A DNA stretch of 11,340 bases from Podochytrium sp. JEL0797. Taxonomy: Eukaryota; Chytridiomycota; Chytridiomycetes; Chytridiales; Chytriomycetaceae. Positions 1 through 8,994 of this stretch are shown in pieces. Numbering within the stretch: position 1 is the stretch's first letter; each line of letters starts with the position of its first letter. Below the pieces are notes generated by a model. It was not told the origin of the DNA. It saw only the letters and a list, made by a program, of their open reading frames with translations, and did no database searches. Location: the NCBI GenBank assembly GCA_027596195.1, contig JADGJG010000887.1, positions 1 through 11,340 of the forward strand, written 5' to 3'. The translations under genes were made by a program, and so were the position numbers.

Positions 1-1
1 T

Positions 2-1217
2 TACCCCCCCCCCCCCCCCCCCTCTTACCATTTCCCCTCGATTCGCGTTTCGAAAATCTTGGAAACATGGATCATGGGTCACTGGCATGATTTCGCGTTG
101 AGCGCGGAATTGAAGATCAAGCTGGAGCAGTTTGCCAAAGAGTTCTCTCACAACGACAACGCATCGATTCGCAAACAGACTCCCGTTCTCCTGAATATGA
201 TCGAGAGCCAGGTATAACCGCAATATTGCTCTTCCACGTTTTCCTCAGGCTAAGATCAAAATTCAGACTGAAAAATACGAGGAAATGTATTCATACTACA
301 AAATGGTCGAACGGAAGGGAAAGGTGATGGAAAGCATGCTTCTAGACTTGACACCCGAGGTCCTGAGCCAACAAATCTGCATCCACGACTTCAAATTGTT
401 TCAAAATATCCATCCGATTGAATTCTTGCACCAAATCTGGGGCAGCGACCGCGAAATGACGCCGTACCTCAATTTCTTTATCGATCGCTTCGACAAAGAG
501 TCGTATTGGGTTGCAACTGAGATTGTGATGCAAAAGGACTTGAAGAAACGGACCAAAGTGCTTCAGAATTTCATTTTGACAACCAAGGTGACTCCTCTTC
601 ATGAACCGCTTCTCAGACCAGCAAAATAACACGAAATAATAGGCCTGTCAAGAAGCAAACAACTTCTTCTCGCTCTTTTCGTTGATGTCTGGTCTTGGGT
701 TGTCCCCAGTGTCGCGATTGAAGAAAACTTGGGAGGTATGGAACAGTCTTGCGAGAATGCAGATTTTGGCGCCTCATTTTATCTCCTTCTTTCAGGCACT
801 TCCTGAGAAAACCAAGTCCGTTTACGAAGAGTTGGAAAAGATTATCGATCCTTCGCGAAACATGAAGAATTACAGAGACTTGCTCATCAAAGCGGTCCCG
901 CCCATCGTTCCGTTTTTACGTGAGTCGCGTGTGGAACTATGAAACATAGAGATTGATGAACCTTCTTTACAGCCATTTATCTCAAAGACTTGACATTCAT
1001 GAATGACGGCAACGCTAAAATAGTCGAGGGAATGATCAACTTTGAAAAGCTGCGCATGATGGGTAACCGCGTCCAAGATATTATTTCCCTGGTTGCCGTC
1101 GACTACAAATACGAAGCCAAGCCGCATATTCAAAACTACATTGCCAAACCCCCCATCGAAAAAAATATGCCCAAGCTGAAGGAGATGTCGTTAGAATGCG
1201 AGAAGAGCGAAAAATAA
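2..1217 (+). CDS. RasGEF (CDC25-domain guanine nucleotide exchange factor), 5'-partial
   Basis: This protein should exchange GDP for GTP on a Ras-family GTPase. Supported exons are 2-211, 249-587, 643-735, 796-919 and 973-1217 (336 residues counted from position 2); introns are 37, 55, 60 and 53 nt with GT-AG ends. Residues about 12-70 match the C-terminal part of the REM (RasGEF_N) domain (RV..ILETWI...W.DF). The CDC25 catalytic domain covers about 95-330: DLTPEVLSQQI from 103, YWVATEI at 156-162, NNFFSLFSLMSGL from 189, VSRLKKTWE at 206-214, a NYR motif, and IYLKDLTF after the fourth intron. A proline (256) sits where PFLGIYL-type family members usually have glycine. The frame is open to the window edge through a poly-C run coding prolines, with no AG acceptor between that run and the REM domain, so the true 5' end lies outside. 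Target GTPase unknown. Family call is firm; the exon model is by eye. Confidence 0.9.
4..22. repeat. Poly-C homopolymer (19 C)
   Basis: A run of 19 C begins three bases into the window. In the RasGEF frame it reads as six prolines. It may be a genuine proline-rich linker, an intronic pyrimidine tract, or an assembly-edge artefact. Homopolymer length is error-prone, so any frame upstream of it is unreliable. Confidence 0.9.
736..795 (+). other. In-frame, stop-free intron of the RasGEF gene
   Basis: GT at 736 and CAG at 793-795 bound a 60-nt segment without an in-frame stop. It is called an intron because CDC25 domains run directly from the RLKKTWE motif into the next helix (here ALPEKTKSVYEELEKI). 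Retention would add 20 residues in the middle of the catalytic domain. Splice signals and family alignment both favour removal. Confidence 0.8.
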
Positions 1218-2071
1218 TTATCATTTTAATTCATCATTTACTGTGTCAAACCCTTCTCCATACACATCTTATCTTAGATTTGTGGTGTGATTGTTGGCAT
1301 TCATTAAAAAGTGAATACTTTTGAATACTTTCCGACTGCAGAGAACGATATTCCACGGGCAACCACTCTCCAAACGTGGGCTCAACCCGACTTTTGGCCT
1401 TATGAATGCTTAAAACATATAGCAAGGAAGATTTAAGGAGAGTTTGAGGATATTTCAAGGTTCTTCGGCCCACATTAACTGTTCTCCATCGTCCCCTGAG
1501 CAACAAATCTTGTGGAGTTGGACGTTGGAAACTCAACACCGCTTCGCTTGTCATTCGCCTATCGTTGGAGAGATTTCGCAAAGAGTTTTTCCACATTTTC
1601 GAATCGCGCGAACTCACCCGCAAGGGCTTCGGTTTTGCTTTCTTGCACAAAAACTTGTCCTTTATTGATGTAGATATATGTAGCTATCAAATGGTTGAAG
1701 GAAAATCACGGGTGCGAGAACTAGAGAGTTAGAAAAAAAAAAAAACGAACACATACTGTACTTGGTGTCGTGTGATTCCATCCTCCTCCAGTGGCAGTTA
1801 TTTTTTAATAGAAGGAAAAGTAATGAATTGGGCTAGAAAAAACGAGGAATGTGTTTTCTGAAGTCGGCGACAGTATTCCACCTGTGGAAGGACACACCGT
1901 TTGACTACAGCCAATTCCTCTGTTACACTTTCTGTAAAGCGCCCAAATCTTGCTAAATGCGTGCAGTGTCGCGAAATGACAATTTGAAATATCCGGGGTG
2001 ATTAGTCATCGCAAAACGCATTCATTATTTTTTCCATTACCCAGTGGGAACATAGAGGAGCACAAGGTGAT
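1218..2071. other. Intergenic region between convergent gene ends
   Basis: These 854 bp separate the stop of the RasGEF gene (+) from the stop of the first transporter gene (-), so both 3' UTRs should lie here. A/T-rich tracts include a run of 13 A near 1732-1744. No convincing gene is visible. Two overlapping open frames exist: about 134 codons on the minus strand (1246-1650) and about 95 codons on the plus strand ending near 1731. The minus frame carries a short stretch, RTVNVGRRTLKYPQTLLKSS, faintly like the start of a BTB/T1 domain, but the rest of that domain is absent. No clear AATAAA site was assigned to either gene. Confidence 0.6.
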
Positions 2072-5000
2072 TTATTGCGATAATACCATAACATCAAACA
2101 CCTCTTCTTCTGAATCTTCCTCTGCCCCCACAATATCTGGGTATTCTCCAAAAACAGCTTTCAAATGCGGCCCAATCTGATCCACCACGCGCGAAACCTC
2201 CCGCAACGACACCGACATTCCCATGAAACGCTTCCATTTCTCGGATTGCAGTGTTTCCAACATTCCCTGCCTGTCCAACGGCATCGTTCCTTCCAACGGA
2301 TCCATCTCACGCCCCCGCGCTTGGTGATGGTAAACAAGAATCCCAACAAACTCTTGAATCATTCGATCTCGTGCCATGGACGCGTTTGGCAACTTTGGAA
2401 GAATTTTGAGTTTCGTGAGCATTCCGGAGGAGTAAATGTACAGCAGCACGCGGATTGTCTGGTGCATCTCAGTACGCGTTTCTCCATATACTCCGAATTT
2501 CATCACACGGCGAACATCGGTCTCGAACGGACGATCCCCAACCGAAAGACGCATGCATTCCAACCGATCAAGGAGCTGAAGCATGCAGTTGATAATCTCG
2601 CGATACAGTTCCGTCTGGAATCGTCCTTCGAGGCGGGGTTCAATGGACGAGAAGGTCATAAGGGGCTCGAGGGCAATGATTCGAGAGAACAGGTTGTTGC
2701 GGAGTTCCTTGATTTCGGCGGAATCGAGTTCCGGGAGGAGGAGGGCGCGGGATGGACCTGATTTCTTGATTGGTCGGTTGCTCAGTGAGACGATTTTGCG
2801 GTACAGGAGGTTGAGGTCTCGGAAGAGCGTGGATATGCAGTATCGCAGGCGACGTCTGGCGAAAACTGGGTATATGACCAGCGTGAAGAGGAGCACAAAG
2901 GACAGCGCAACGGCGCCCACGGTAATAGTTTTGTACAAATACACGCTGGGAGAGTCGAACGCAGGGTTGTGCATGTTTGCGAACGAGTCGCAAATGTACT
3001 GTGTGCGTTTTAAAAAGGGCCGTGAGATTCAACCACCAAAAAAGGCGTACTCACGTCCCCAAAGGCGAGCAGAGATAGGATTCCCAAAACGCCCATATTC
3101 TTTCTGAAGAGAATCAGGTAAAAGAAAGGAATTCCAACGATGCAGCTCGACAGGACCAGGAGAGGGGAGCCTCGGCCAAACAGAACGACACTGCCATACG
3201 CAAAGGTGGCACCGCTTGAAATCCCAACAAGTGTGAGAAGCACCCCACGGTAGGTTTGGCCAAGAACGGGACTCAAAGCAACCACAATCGTCCCAACGGC
3301 AAGTGAAAAGTGCCACTCCTCGAATAAAGTCCTGAAACGCGAAATAATCAGCCATTGCCCCCCATCCTCTCCTCAAACCCCCAGGAACTTACGGGTTGAT
3401 GTACATGAAGAGCTGCAAACACAGAATGGCCGTTGAAAATTTGGCTGCATAGATTGAAATGTCCGACAGAAGGCTGCGCTTCCAGTCAAACAAGAAAGTG
3501 CGGACCGTGGCGATCTGGATCGAGGCGGATGATCGGCTTGTGGCGATACAGCATTGTTTCCAATACTGGAAAAGGTTTGCCAAAGAAATGAACCAGTTGA
3601 AGTGGAACCGAAGGTGCCGTTTGGCTCTGGAGGACGAGGTTGACAGTTCATGGAGGGAGGAGAGCTCCTTGACAAACTAAAGGCACTTGTCAGGTAACAT
3701 GCACTGATATGAATGCCTGATTACCTCTTTTGTAGCCAACGAAAAGAAATTGAGCCGCAACATCTTCTCATATGATTCGCGCGACTCGAAGGTGGAAGCA
3801 AAGTTCTCGCTCGTGTCCTCAAAAATAACTCCAAAAATCTCAGCTTGATGTTCCTCAAACACACGAAGTGCTTCTCCCACGGTCCGTTGAAGTTCGGCAG
3901 TTGAGTCCAAGTCTTTTGCGTCCGAACGCGTCGTGTTTGCTTGTTTTGAATTTTCGGCGAGTCCCTTCAAAACCTCCGCACACGAACATTCAAACTGACG
4001 CCAATGATTCCTCATTTCTGCAGTGACGTTGTCTTGGAACTCCTCGGAGGTCAAAAATGTCGCACATTCGGGAGATTGCAACACCGTGTGAATCGAGAAC
4101 AGGACTGCGGCAACGCTCTTGCTCGATTGGACAACGAGGGCATAGTGATTGATCGAGAAGCGAGAATACGTGATCTCAGCGGAGGCCTGGTTGATGGCAA
4201 CATCGATGAATCGAAAGGATTGTTGGATGTCGTTGACGACTTCGTTTCGGAAACGGCAGTTGTCGAGGAACGCGTCGTGAGATACGTGGTCACCCACGAG
4301 GCACGAGATAATAGAGCTCGAGAGTTGGGTGAGTTGGAGGAACACGGAGGTCATTTTCGCGTTCAGATTCCTTTCGGCGAAATCGGGAAAGATGCAAATG
4401 TTGACAAAGAGGCCGATTCTGGTGAACAGCATGGTTATTGATGAGAATAGCGGCTGATGTTCCACTCACGAAATCCCAATGAGGTAAGTGATAACGATCG
4501 AAACCAGGAAAGCGTGGTCAAACACGTCTCCTCCACTCGAGTTGGTTCCCGCGGCACCCACAACTGACGCTACCGCATTATACGCGAATATTGTACCGGT
4601 CAGATTCGCGAAATAATATCGCTCGTGGTTCGTCGCTCGAAGAATTCCGAGCGTGTATACAAAACACAGCATCACAATCGACATTGTAATGTCTGAGACA
4701 CTGCCCACGACTTGTAGGAATGTCCAGACACCACTCGAAACGGCAATGCAGATGAGAAGCAAAAGGGACGATGTCAAATAGCTTCCGACGGTCTTTGCAC
4801 TGTTTTGGGGATCGAGTGTTATTCGTTGAAGGTGAAGCCCAGGTTTCAAAGAAAAACATATTAGAACTTACGGAGAGTGGATCACCGTCATGAAGCAAAC
4901 GTTTCCCAGTGTTCGAGGCTGGATCAACGGGTGTTTGCTCAATGGGGAGAGGATAATGGCAAAGGCCAGCGTGTACTGTGTGAAGAGAGGAAAGGTCAGC

Positions 5001-5080
5001 GATGCGGAAATGATGGATTAAAGATGCACACGAACCGCCAGGACCGCCTTGAACCAGTTCTTGGTCTGCGGTGACAGCAT
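2072..5080 (-). CDS. ArAE_2/BRE4-like (FUSC-superfamily) membrane transporter, copy A
   Basis: Putative multi-pass exporter of the fungal aromatic acid exporter type (related to FUSC/fusaric acid resistance proteins); substrate unknown. Exons in transcript order are 5080-5036, 4975-4872, 4799-4470, 4418-3725, 3676-3393, 3331-3055 and 2998-2072, giving 886 aa; introns are 60, 72, 51, 48, 61 and 56 nt. Residues about 10-185 form an N-terminal membrane bundle ending in GLFVNICIFPD, like ArAE_2_N. About 185-460 is a soluble, helix-rich segment. About 460-640 is a second bundle (SPVLGQTYRG, then VIYPVFARRRLR). The C-terminal cytosolic part resembles BRE4/DUF2421 (EPRLEGRFQTELYREII...LLDRLECMRL). 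The ATG at 5080 is chosen because its 15-residue exon aligns with the paralogue; an upstream ATG at 5195 cannot be spliced in frame. It ends in an acidic tail (EEDSEEEVFD) the other copy lacks. The family rests on remembered motifs, not a search. Confidence 0.85.
3677..3724 (-). other. Copy-specific intron in transporter A
   Basis: This 48-nt GT-AG intron (GTAATC donor, CCTTTAG acceptor on the minus strand) splits the motif KE/FVKELSSL. The paralogue reads KELVRELSAL without interruption in its 990-nt fourth exon. Unspliced, the transcript meets a stop after 14 codons, so splicing is required for the full-length protein. Confidence 0.85.
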
Positions 5081-5092
5081 CTTGTGACAAGT

Positions 5093-5121
5093 TCTTTGTC
5101 AGAAAGAATTGAAAATGATTT
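5093..5121 (-). promoter_or_regulatory. Conserved element 12 nt upstream of transporter A start
   Basis: Read on the minus strand, this begins AAATCATTT and ends CTGACAAAGA, then 12 nt to the ATG at 5080. The same pattern at the same spacing precedes the start of copy B. It may be a core-promoter or 5'-UTR element. Because it ends CTGAC..AG and a TAT/GTA donor-like site lies upstream in both copies, it may also be the 3' end of a 5'-UTR intron. Confidence 0.45.
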
Positions 5122-5518
5122 GTCAGAATTATACATAAGCGAGCAGGCGAGCTGGGCTTTTCCTCGGTAGTGAGTGCTTTGGCAGAGGTGCTCATTTGTT
5201 GCCTATTTCCATAAAAACTTTCGTGGCCGTGAAACCCCTGCGCGAACCAACAAATGAACGTGAATTTATTTCAAAAATTTCGTTCTTGACTGGCGCTATG
5301 GGGAATTGGTGAGTAGTCTGTGTTACGACTGCGAGGGGGCGGTGAAGGGGTTATATTCTGGATTTTCAAAATGCAGGTAGTTTCGAACGCGTTTCGTATT
5401 TTCGCGCCCGGGCAGAGCTCGGAATAAGAACTCAAAACTAGCCAAGAGCACCTTCCTGTGCGCAAGCACTTCTTTTGATCGTCTATGTAAATCTATCACA
5501 AAAGACAGTTAAACGCGT

Positions 5519-5546
5519 AAATCATTTATCACTTCCCTGACACAGA
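5519..5546 (+). promoter_or_regulatory. Conserved element 12 nt upstream of transporter B start
   Basis: Counterpart of the element before copy A: it begins AAATCATTT and ends CTGACACAGA, exactly 12 nt before the ATG at 5559. The rest of the two upstream regions shows no obvious similarity by eye, so this block stands out. Function is unknown; promoter element and 5'-UTR splice acceptor are both possible. Confidence 0.45.
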
Positions 5547-5558
5547 CATCCACCCTCT

Positions 5559-8535
5559 ATGCTATCATCAGCGCAATTCAAGAACTGGTTCAAGGCCATC
5601 CTTGCGGTTTGTTAAAGGCTTACCCGATCTGAAATAATTGATTCTGTGCACCAGTATGTTTTGGCCTTCGCGTTTGTGTTCTCTCCCCTCAGCCAAAACC
5701 TATGGATTTTACCCAGAACCTTACCAAATGTGGTTTTCATGACAGCAATACATTCTCCGTGAGTATTGGCAATTGAAGAATATCACTCAATCCCCAGAAC
5801 AGTGCAAAAACAGTGGGAAGCTATTTGACATCGACGTTATTGATTCTGATATGCATCATCTTATCAAGCGCAGTCTGGGCTTTTATTCAAATTGTCGGAA
5901 ACGGCTCGTATCCCGCGATGTCGGTGATTCTGAGTGTTTATATTTATTTGTTGTCGCTCCTTCGCGCAAAAGATCACGCGCGATATTTCGTCGTGACTTT
6001 GACGGGCTCCACTATCGCCTACAACTCGGTAGCTTCAGTCGTGGGTGTTACTGGGACCAACTCGAGTGAAGGAGACGCGTTTGACCACGCTTTCCTGGTT
6101 TCGATCGTGATTACTTACCTCATTGGGATTTCGTGAGTGGAACACCAGCCGCTATTCTCATCTATAACCATGCTGTTCATCAGAATCGGGCTCTTTGTCA
6201 ATATTTGCATCTTCCCCGATTTGGCCGAAAGGCATCTGAACGCGAAAATGACCGCTGTGTTCCTGCAAATGAGCAAATTGTCGAGTTCCCTCAATACCTG
6301 CCTCAGCAGCGAGTTTTCTAAAGAGGCATACCTTGCCAACAGTGTAGTCCGAAGTAATCTTGTCACAGAAATTCAGCAAACATTTGGTCTCATTGACGCC
6401 TCCATCAACCAGGCGTCCGCGGAAATCACATACTCCCATTTCACGATCCAGGATTATTCGCGCGTGAATCGCGCATGCAAAAGTGTTACGGCCGTGTTAT
6501 TCTCCATTCACACGGTCCTGGATTCTCGAGAATCCGCCGCATTATTAGGATCCCCGGAATACCGTGACAGCGCTAAACAAGTATGGCACGAGTTTGAAGT
6601 GGCCTGTACTGCAGTGTTCAATAGTCTTGGATGGAATTTGAAACCTTCTGCCGTCTCGCGGTTGAGTTTGGTGGCTCATGTGAATTCGGCAGGGAACCCA
6701 CTCGTCGAACTCGAGCGCACGGCTGCAGAAGTTCTTGGGATGCTGGAGCGTCTCGAACCCGACATTTTTAATGCCATTTTCAACGACCCTGTCACTGGTG
6801 CTGTTGGCAAAGTGGAATCGACCCTTCCAGTCTCGCAGCAAGCGTACGAAAAAGTGTTGCAACTCAATTTTTATTCCTTGGCCATCAAGGAGCTAGTTCG
6901 GGAGTTATCCGCTTTGCACAAGCAGTCGATTGAATGCTCACGCACGAAGCGGGGTCTGAGTTTCCATTTCAACTGGTTCCTCCCTTTGGGCGACCTCAGG
7001 CGACAAATAGAGCGATGGAGCACGGTATCTGGAAAAGAGGACGTCTCTCGGATTGAGCGAATGCAAACGGTTTTATTTTCCTGGAAAAATAGGCTGCTTT
7101 CAGAAACTTCCGTTTATGCAGCGAAATCTGCCACAGCTGTACTCTGTCTACAGCTTGTGATGTTTCTGAATCCGTAAGTGAATTGCATGACTCTATAACC
7201 AAAGAATTAACCAATTTCTCAAGAAATTTCTACAAGCGTTGGTACCTTTCTGGAGCCCTGGGGACAATCTTGGTGGCTGTGAGTCCTGTCTTGGGTCAAA
7301 CTTATGTGGGGCTTCCTCTCACGATTCTCGGGACTTCGAGTGGCGCGGTATTCGCGTGTTGCAGTGTGCTGCTTTTTGGAAGGGACTCGGCGTTTCACAT
7401 CTTGACGAGCTTTTTGGCGGGGATTCCCTTCTTTTATCTGCTCTTGTTTCAGCCCAAGAAAGCGTCGATGGGGTTACTTTCCTTGCTTGCTTTTGGGAAT
7501 GTAAGTTATTTCGTAACCCACGCACTACGCACGCCCCACGTTTTACACACTCACACACTCACACGCACACCGATGTACAAACAGTACGTCTGCAATTCGT
7601 TGGCGAACATGTCCAACCCTGCCTTCGACGTTCCGGTCGTTTATTTGTACAAAGTCATCTTAGAAACTTCCCTTTCCTTGTGCTTCGCTGTCTTGTTCAC
7701 GCTGGTTATATATCCAGTTTTTGCCAGACGTCGCCTGCGATCCCGCATGTCCGCAATCTTTCGAGACCTTAACATCCTGTACCGCAAAATCGTTTCCTTG
7801 AGCAACGGCCCCCCAAAAAATTTAAAACACCACACTTCCATCCCACTCCCCAACATCGACTCTGAAGAGCTCAAATCCCTACGCAACGATCTCTTCTCGC
7901 GCATCATTGCCCTCGACCCACTCCTGAATTTTTCGCAAATTGAGCCGCGACTGGAGGGCCGGTTCCAAACCGACTCGTATCGCGACATTATATCATGCAT
8001 GCACCAGCTTCTCGACCGGTTGGAATGCATGAGACTGTGTGTGGGGGATCGTCCGTTCGAGGAAGATATTTTGCGTTTGATCCGAAATGGGTTATACGCC
8101 ACATCGCGCAAGGAAATGCTCCAAACGATTCGTGTGCTCCTTTACATTTACTCTTCGGTAATGTTGACCAAACTCAAGATTTTACCCAACCTGCCGAACG
8201 CGTCGCTTGCGCGGGACCGCATGATCCACGAGTTTATTGGGATCCTCCAACACCACTCCACGCAAGTGGAAGGCAGTGTGACGGACGAGAAAAAAAATTT
8301 CAGTGTGGCGGACGCGTTGGAGGGGATGCCAACGGATCCGTGCGGGATGCTGGCGACACTGCGGTCTGAAAAGTGGATGCGGTTGTTGGGCATGTCTGTA
8401 TCGCTCCGGGAGGTTTCGCGCGTGGTGGATCAGATGGGTCCCTGCATGAAGGCAGTGTTTGGAGAATACCCTGATATCGCAGGAGCAGAGGAAGTGGGTT
8501 GTGGAGGACACGAATATTTTCCTATAAAGCATTGA
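5559..8535 (+). CDS. ArAE_2/BRE4-like (FUSC-superfamily) membrane transporter, copy B
   Basis: Paralogue of the divergently transcribed neighbour, with the same predicted role as a multi-pass exporter of unknown substrate. Exons are 5559-5606, 5655-5758, 5803-6132, 6184-7173, 7224-7500 and 7585-8535, giving 899 aa; introns are 48, 44, 51, 50 and 84 nt. Exons of 104, 330 and 277 nt match copy A exactly; the 990-nt exon corresponds to two exons of copy A. Domain order: N-terminal membrane bundle (about 10-185), variable soluble segment (about 185-465), second bundle (about 465-650; SPVLGQTYVG, VIYPVFARRRLR), and BRE4/DUF2421-like C-terminus (EPRLEGRFQTDSYRDII...LLDRLECMRL). The membrane parts and C-terminus are best conserved between copies; the soluble segment diverges and differs in length. 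The final ~12 residues are unrelated to the acidic tail of copy A. Acceptor 5802 was chosen over the nearer 5793 because only it keeps the frame. Confidence 0.85.
6133..6183 (+). other. Intron 3 of transporter B, nearly identical to its counterpart in A
   Basis: This 51-nt intron differs from intron 3 of copy A (4419-4469, minus strand) at only three positions, whereas introns 1 and 2 differ in length and sequence between copies. It is also open in the frame of the following exon and contains an ATG in that frame. See the related finding. Confidence 0.85.
7501..7584 (+). other. In-frame, stop-free intron 6 of transporter B with CA-rich repeat
   Basis: GTAAGT at 7501 and ACAG at 7581-7584 bound an 84-nt segment with no in-frame stop, containing a CACA/CTCA-rich stretch at about 7546-7570. 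Copy A has an intron at the same place (2999-3054, 56 nt, not a multiple of three), joining the same motif AFG(N/D)/Y(V/I)C. Retention would add 28 residues without breaking the protein. Confidence 0.8.
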
Positions 8536-8950
8536 AGATAGGCCAACCTCTCGCGTGCGCACCCTCGTCATTTTCCCCCTCCCCTTTCCTATTATATTTA
8601 TAATTTAAAGAAAGGGTGTACATTTCCAAAACTATTATTTATTTTTAAAGTTAAGGTTTCGCATTCCAAGGACAAGCTCTTATTGGACCTGGACTATATC
8701 GTTGGCGTTCCATAACGCCACTTTTGCCGTTCGGGCTTCGCATTGCAATCGCATAAATGGTTGAACTCCGAGTTTCGATATCACATTTTATTTCTAATCC
8801 ATGATGAGAAATGGACATGCTCCATCCCTTTTGACACCAAATGAATCATAATCGTATATTCTTAAAAATAATTTAATTCCCTTTGTGATTGGGAAAATGG
8901 GTGAGTTGGTGGGTTGTCTCGCGGAAAAAGATTCTGTTAGACTTGCCCAT

Positions 8951-8994
8951 CCGCTTATGCTCTCGCGACCGTCCGCTTATGCTCCCGCGACCGT
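8951..8994. repeat. 22-bp tandem duplication upstream of the H+-ATPase
   Basis: Two adjacent 22-bp units, 8951-8972 and 8973-8994, share the core CCGCTTATGCTC and the end CGCGACCGT and differ at one base (T or C at unit position 13). They lie about 190-235 bp before the ATPase start codon and about 125-170 bp before its TATA box, a usual place for upstream activating elements. Confidence 0.85.

Larger units (their letters stand above)
5081..5558. promoter_or_regulatory. Shared upstream region of the divergent transporter pair
   Basis: The 478 bp between the two start codons must hold both promoters and 5' UTRs, and may act as one bidirectional promoter. On the minus strand a TATAATT-like sequence lies about 50 nt before the ATG of copy A (5133-5127). 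No convincing TATA box was seen for copy B. Two ACGCGT palindromes occur at 5387-5392 and 5513-5518, but the same hexamer occurs in nearby coding exons, so its meaning is doubtful. A similar short element flanks both start codons (listed separately). No open frame here looks coding. Confidence 0.6.

Noticed and set aside
4004..4441. Plus-strand open frame of 145 codons opposite transporter A exon 4
   Set aside because: The minus strand aligns along its length with the paralogue, so this is an antisense shadow; its product shows no recognisable motif.
4578..5195. Minus-strand open frame starting ATG at 5195 as the N-terminus of transporter A
   Set aside because: It overlaps exons 1-3 in another frame. 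Joining it in frame to the conserved MLSPQTKNWFKA exon fails: the only donor (TTAT/GTATAA) has the wrong phase or creates a stop.
5387..5518. Two ACGCGT (MCB-like cell-cycle) boxes in the divergent promoter
   Set aside because: The same hexamer occurs several times in nearby coding exons (for example near 2378, 6076, 8197 and 8311), so two copies in 478 bp are not specific evidence.
8704..8719. Perfect GGCGTT-CCAT-AACGCC hairpin as a terminator or RNA element
   Set aside because: The arms are only 6 bp, there is no supporting context, and hairpin terminators of this kind are not used for polymerase II genes. A similar 6-bp hairpin at 1876-1889 shows such structures arise by chance.
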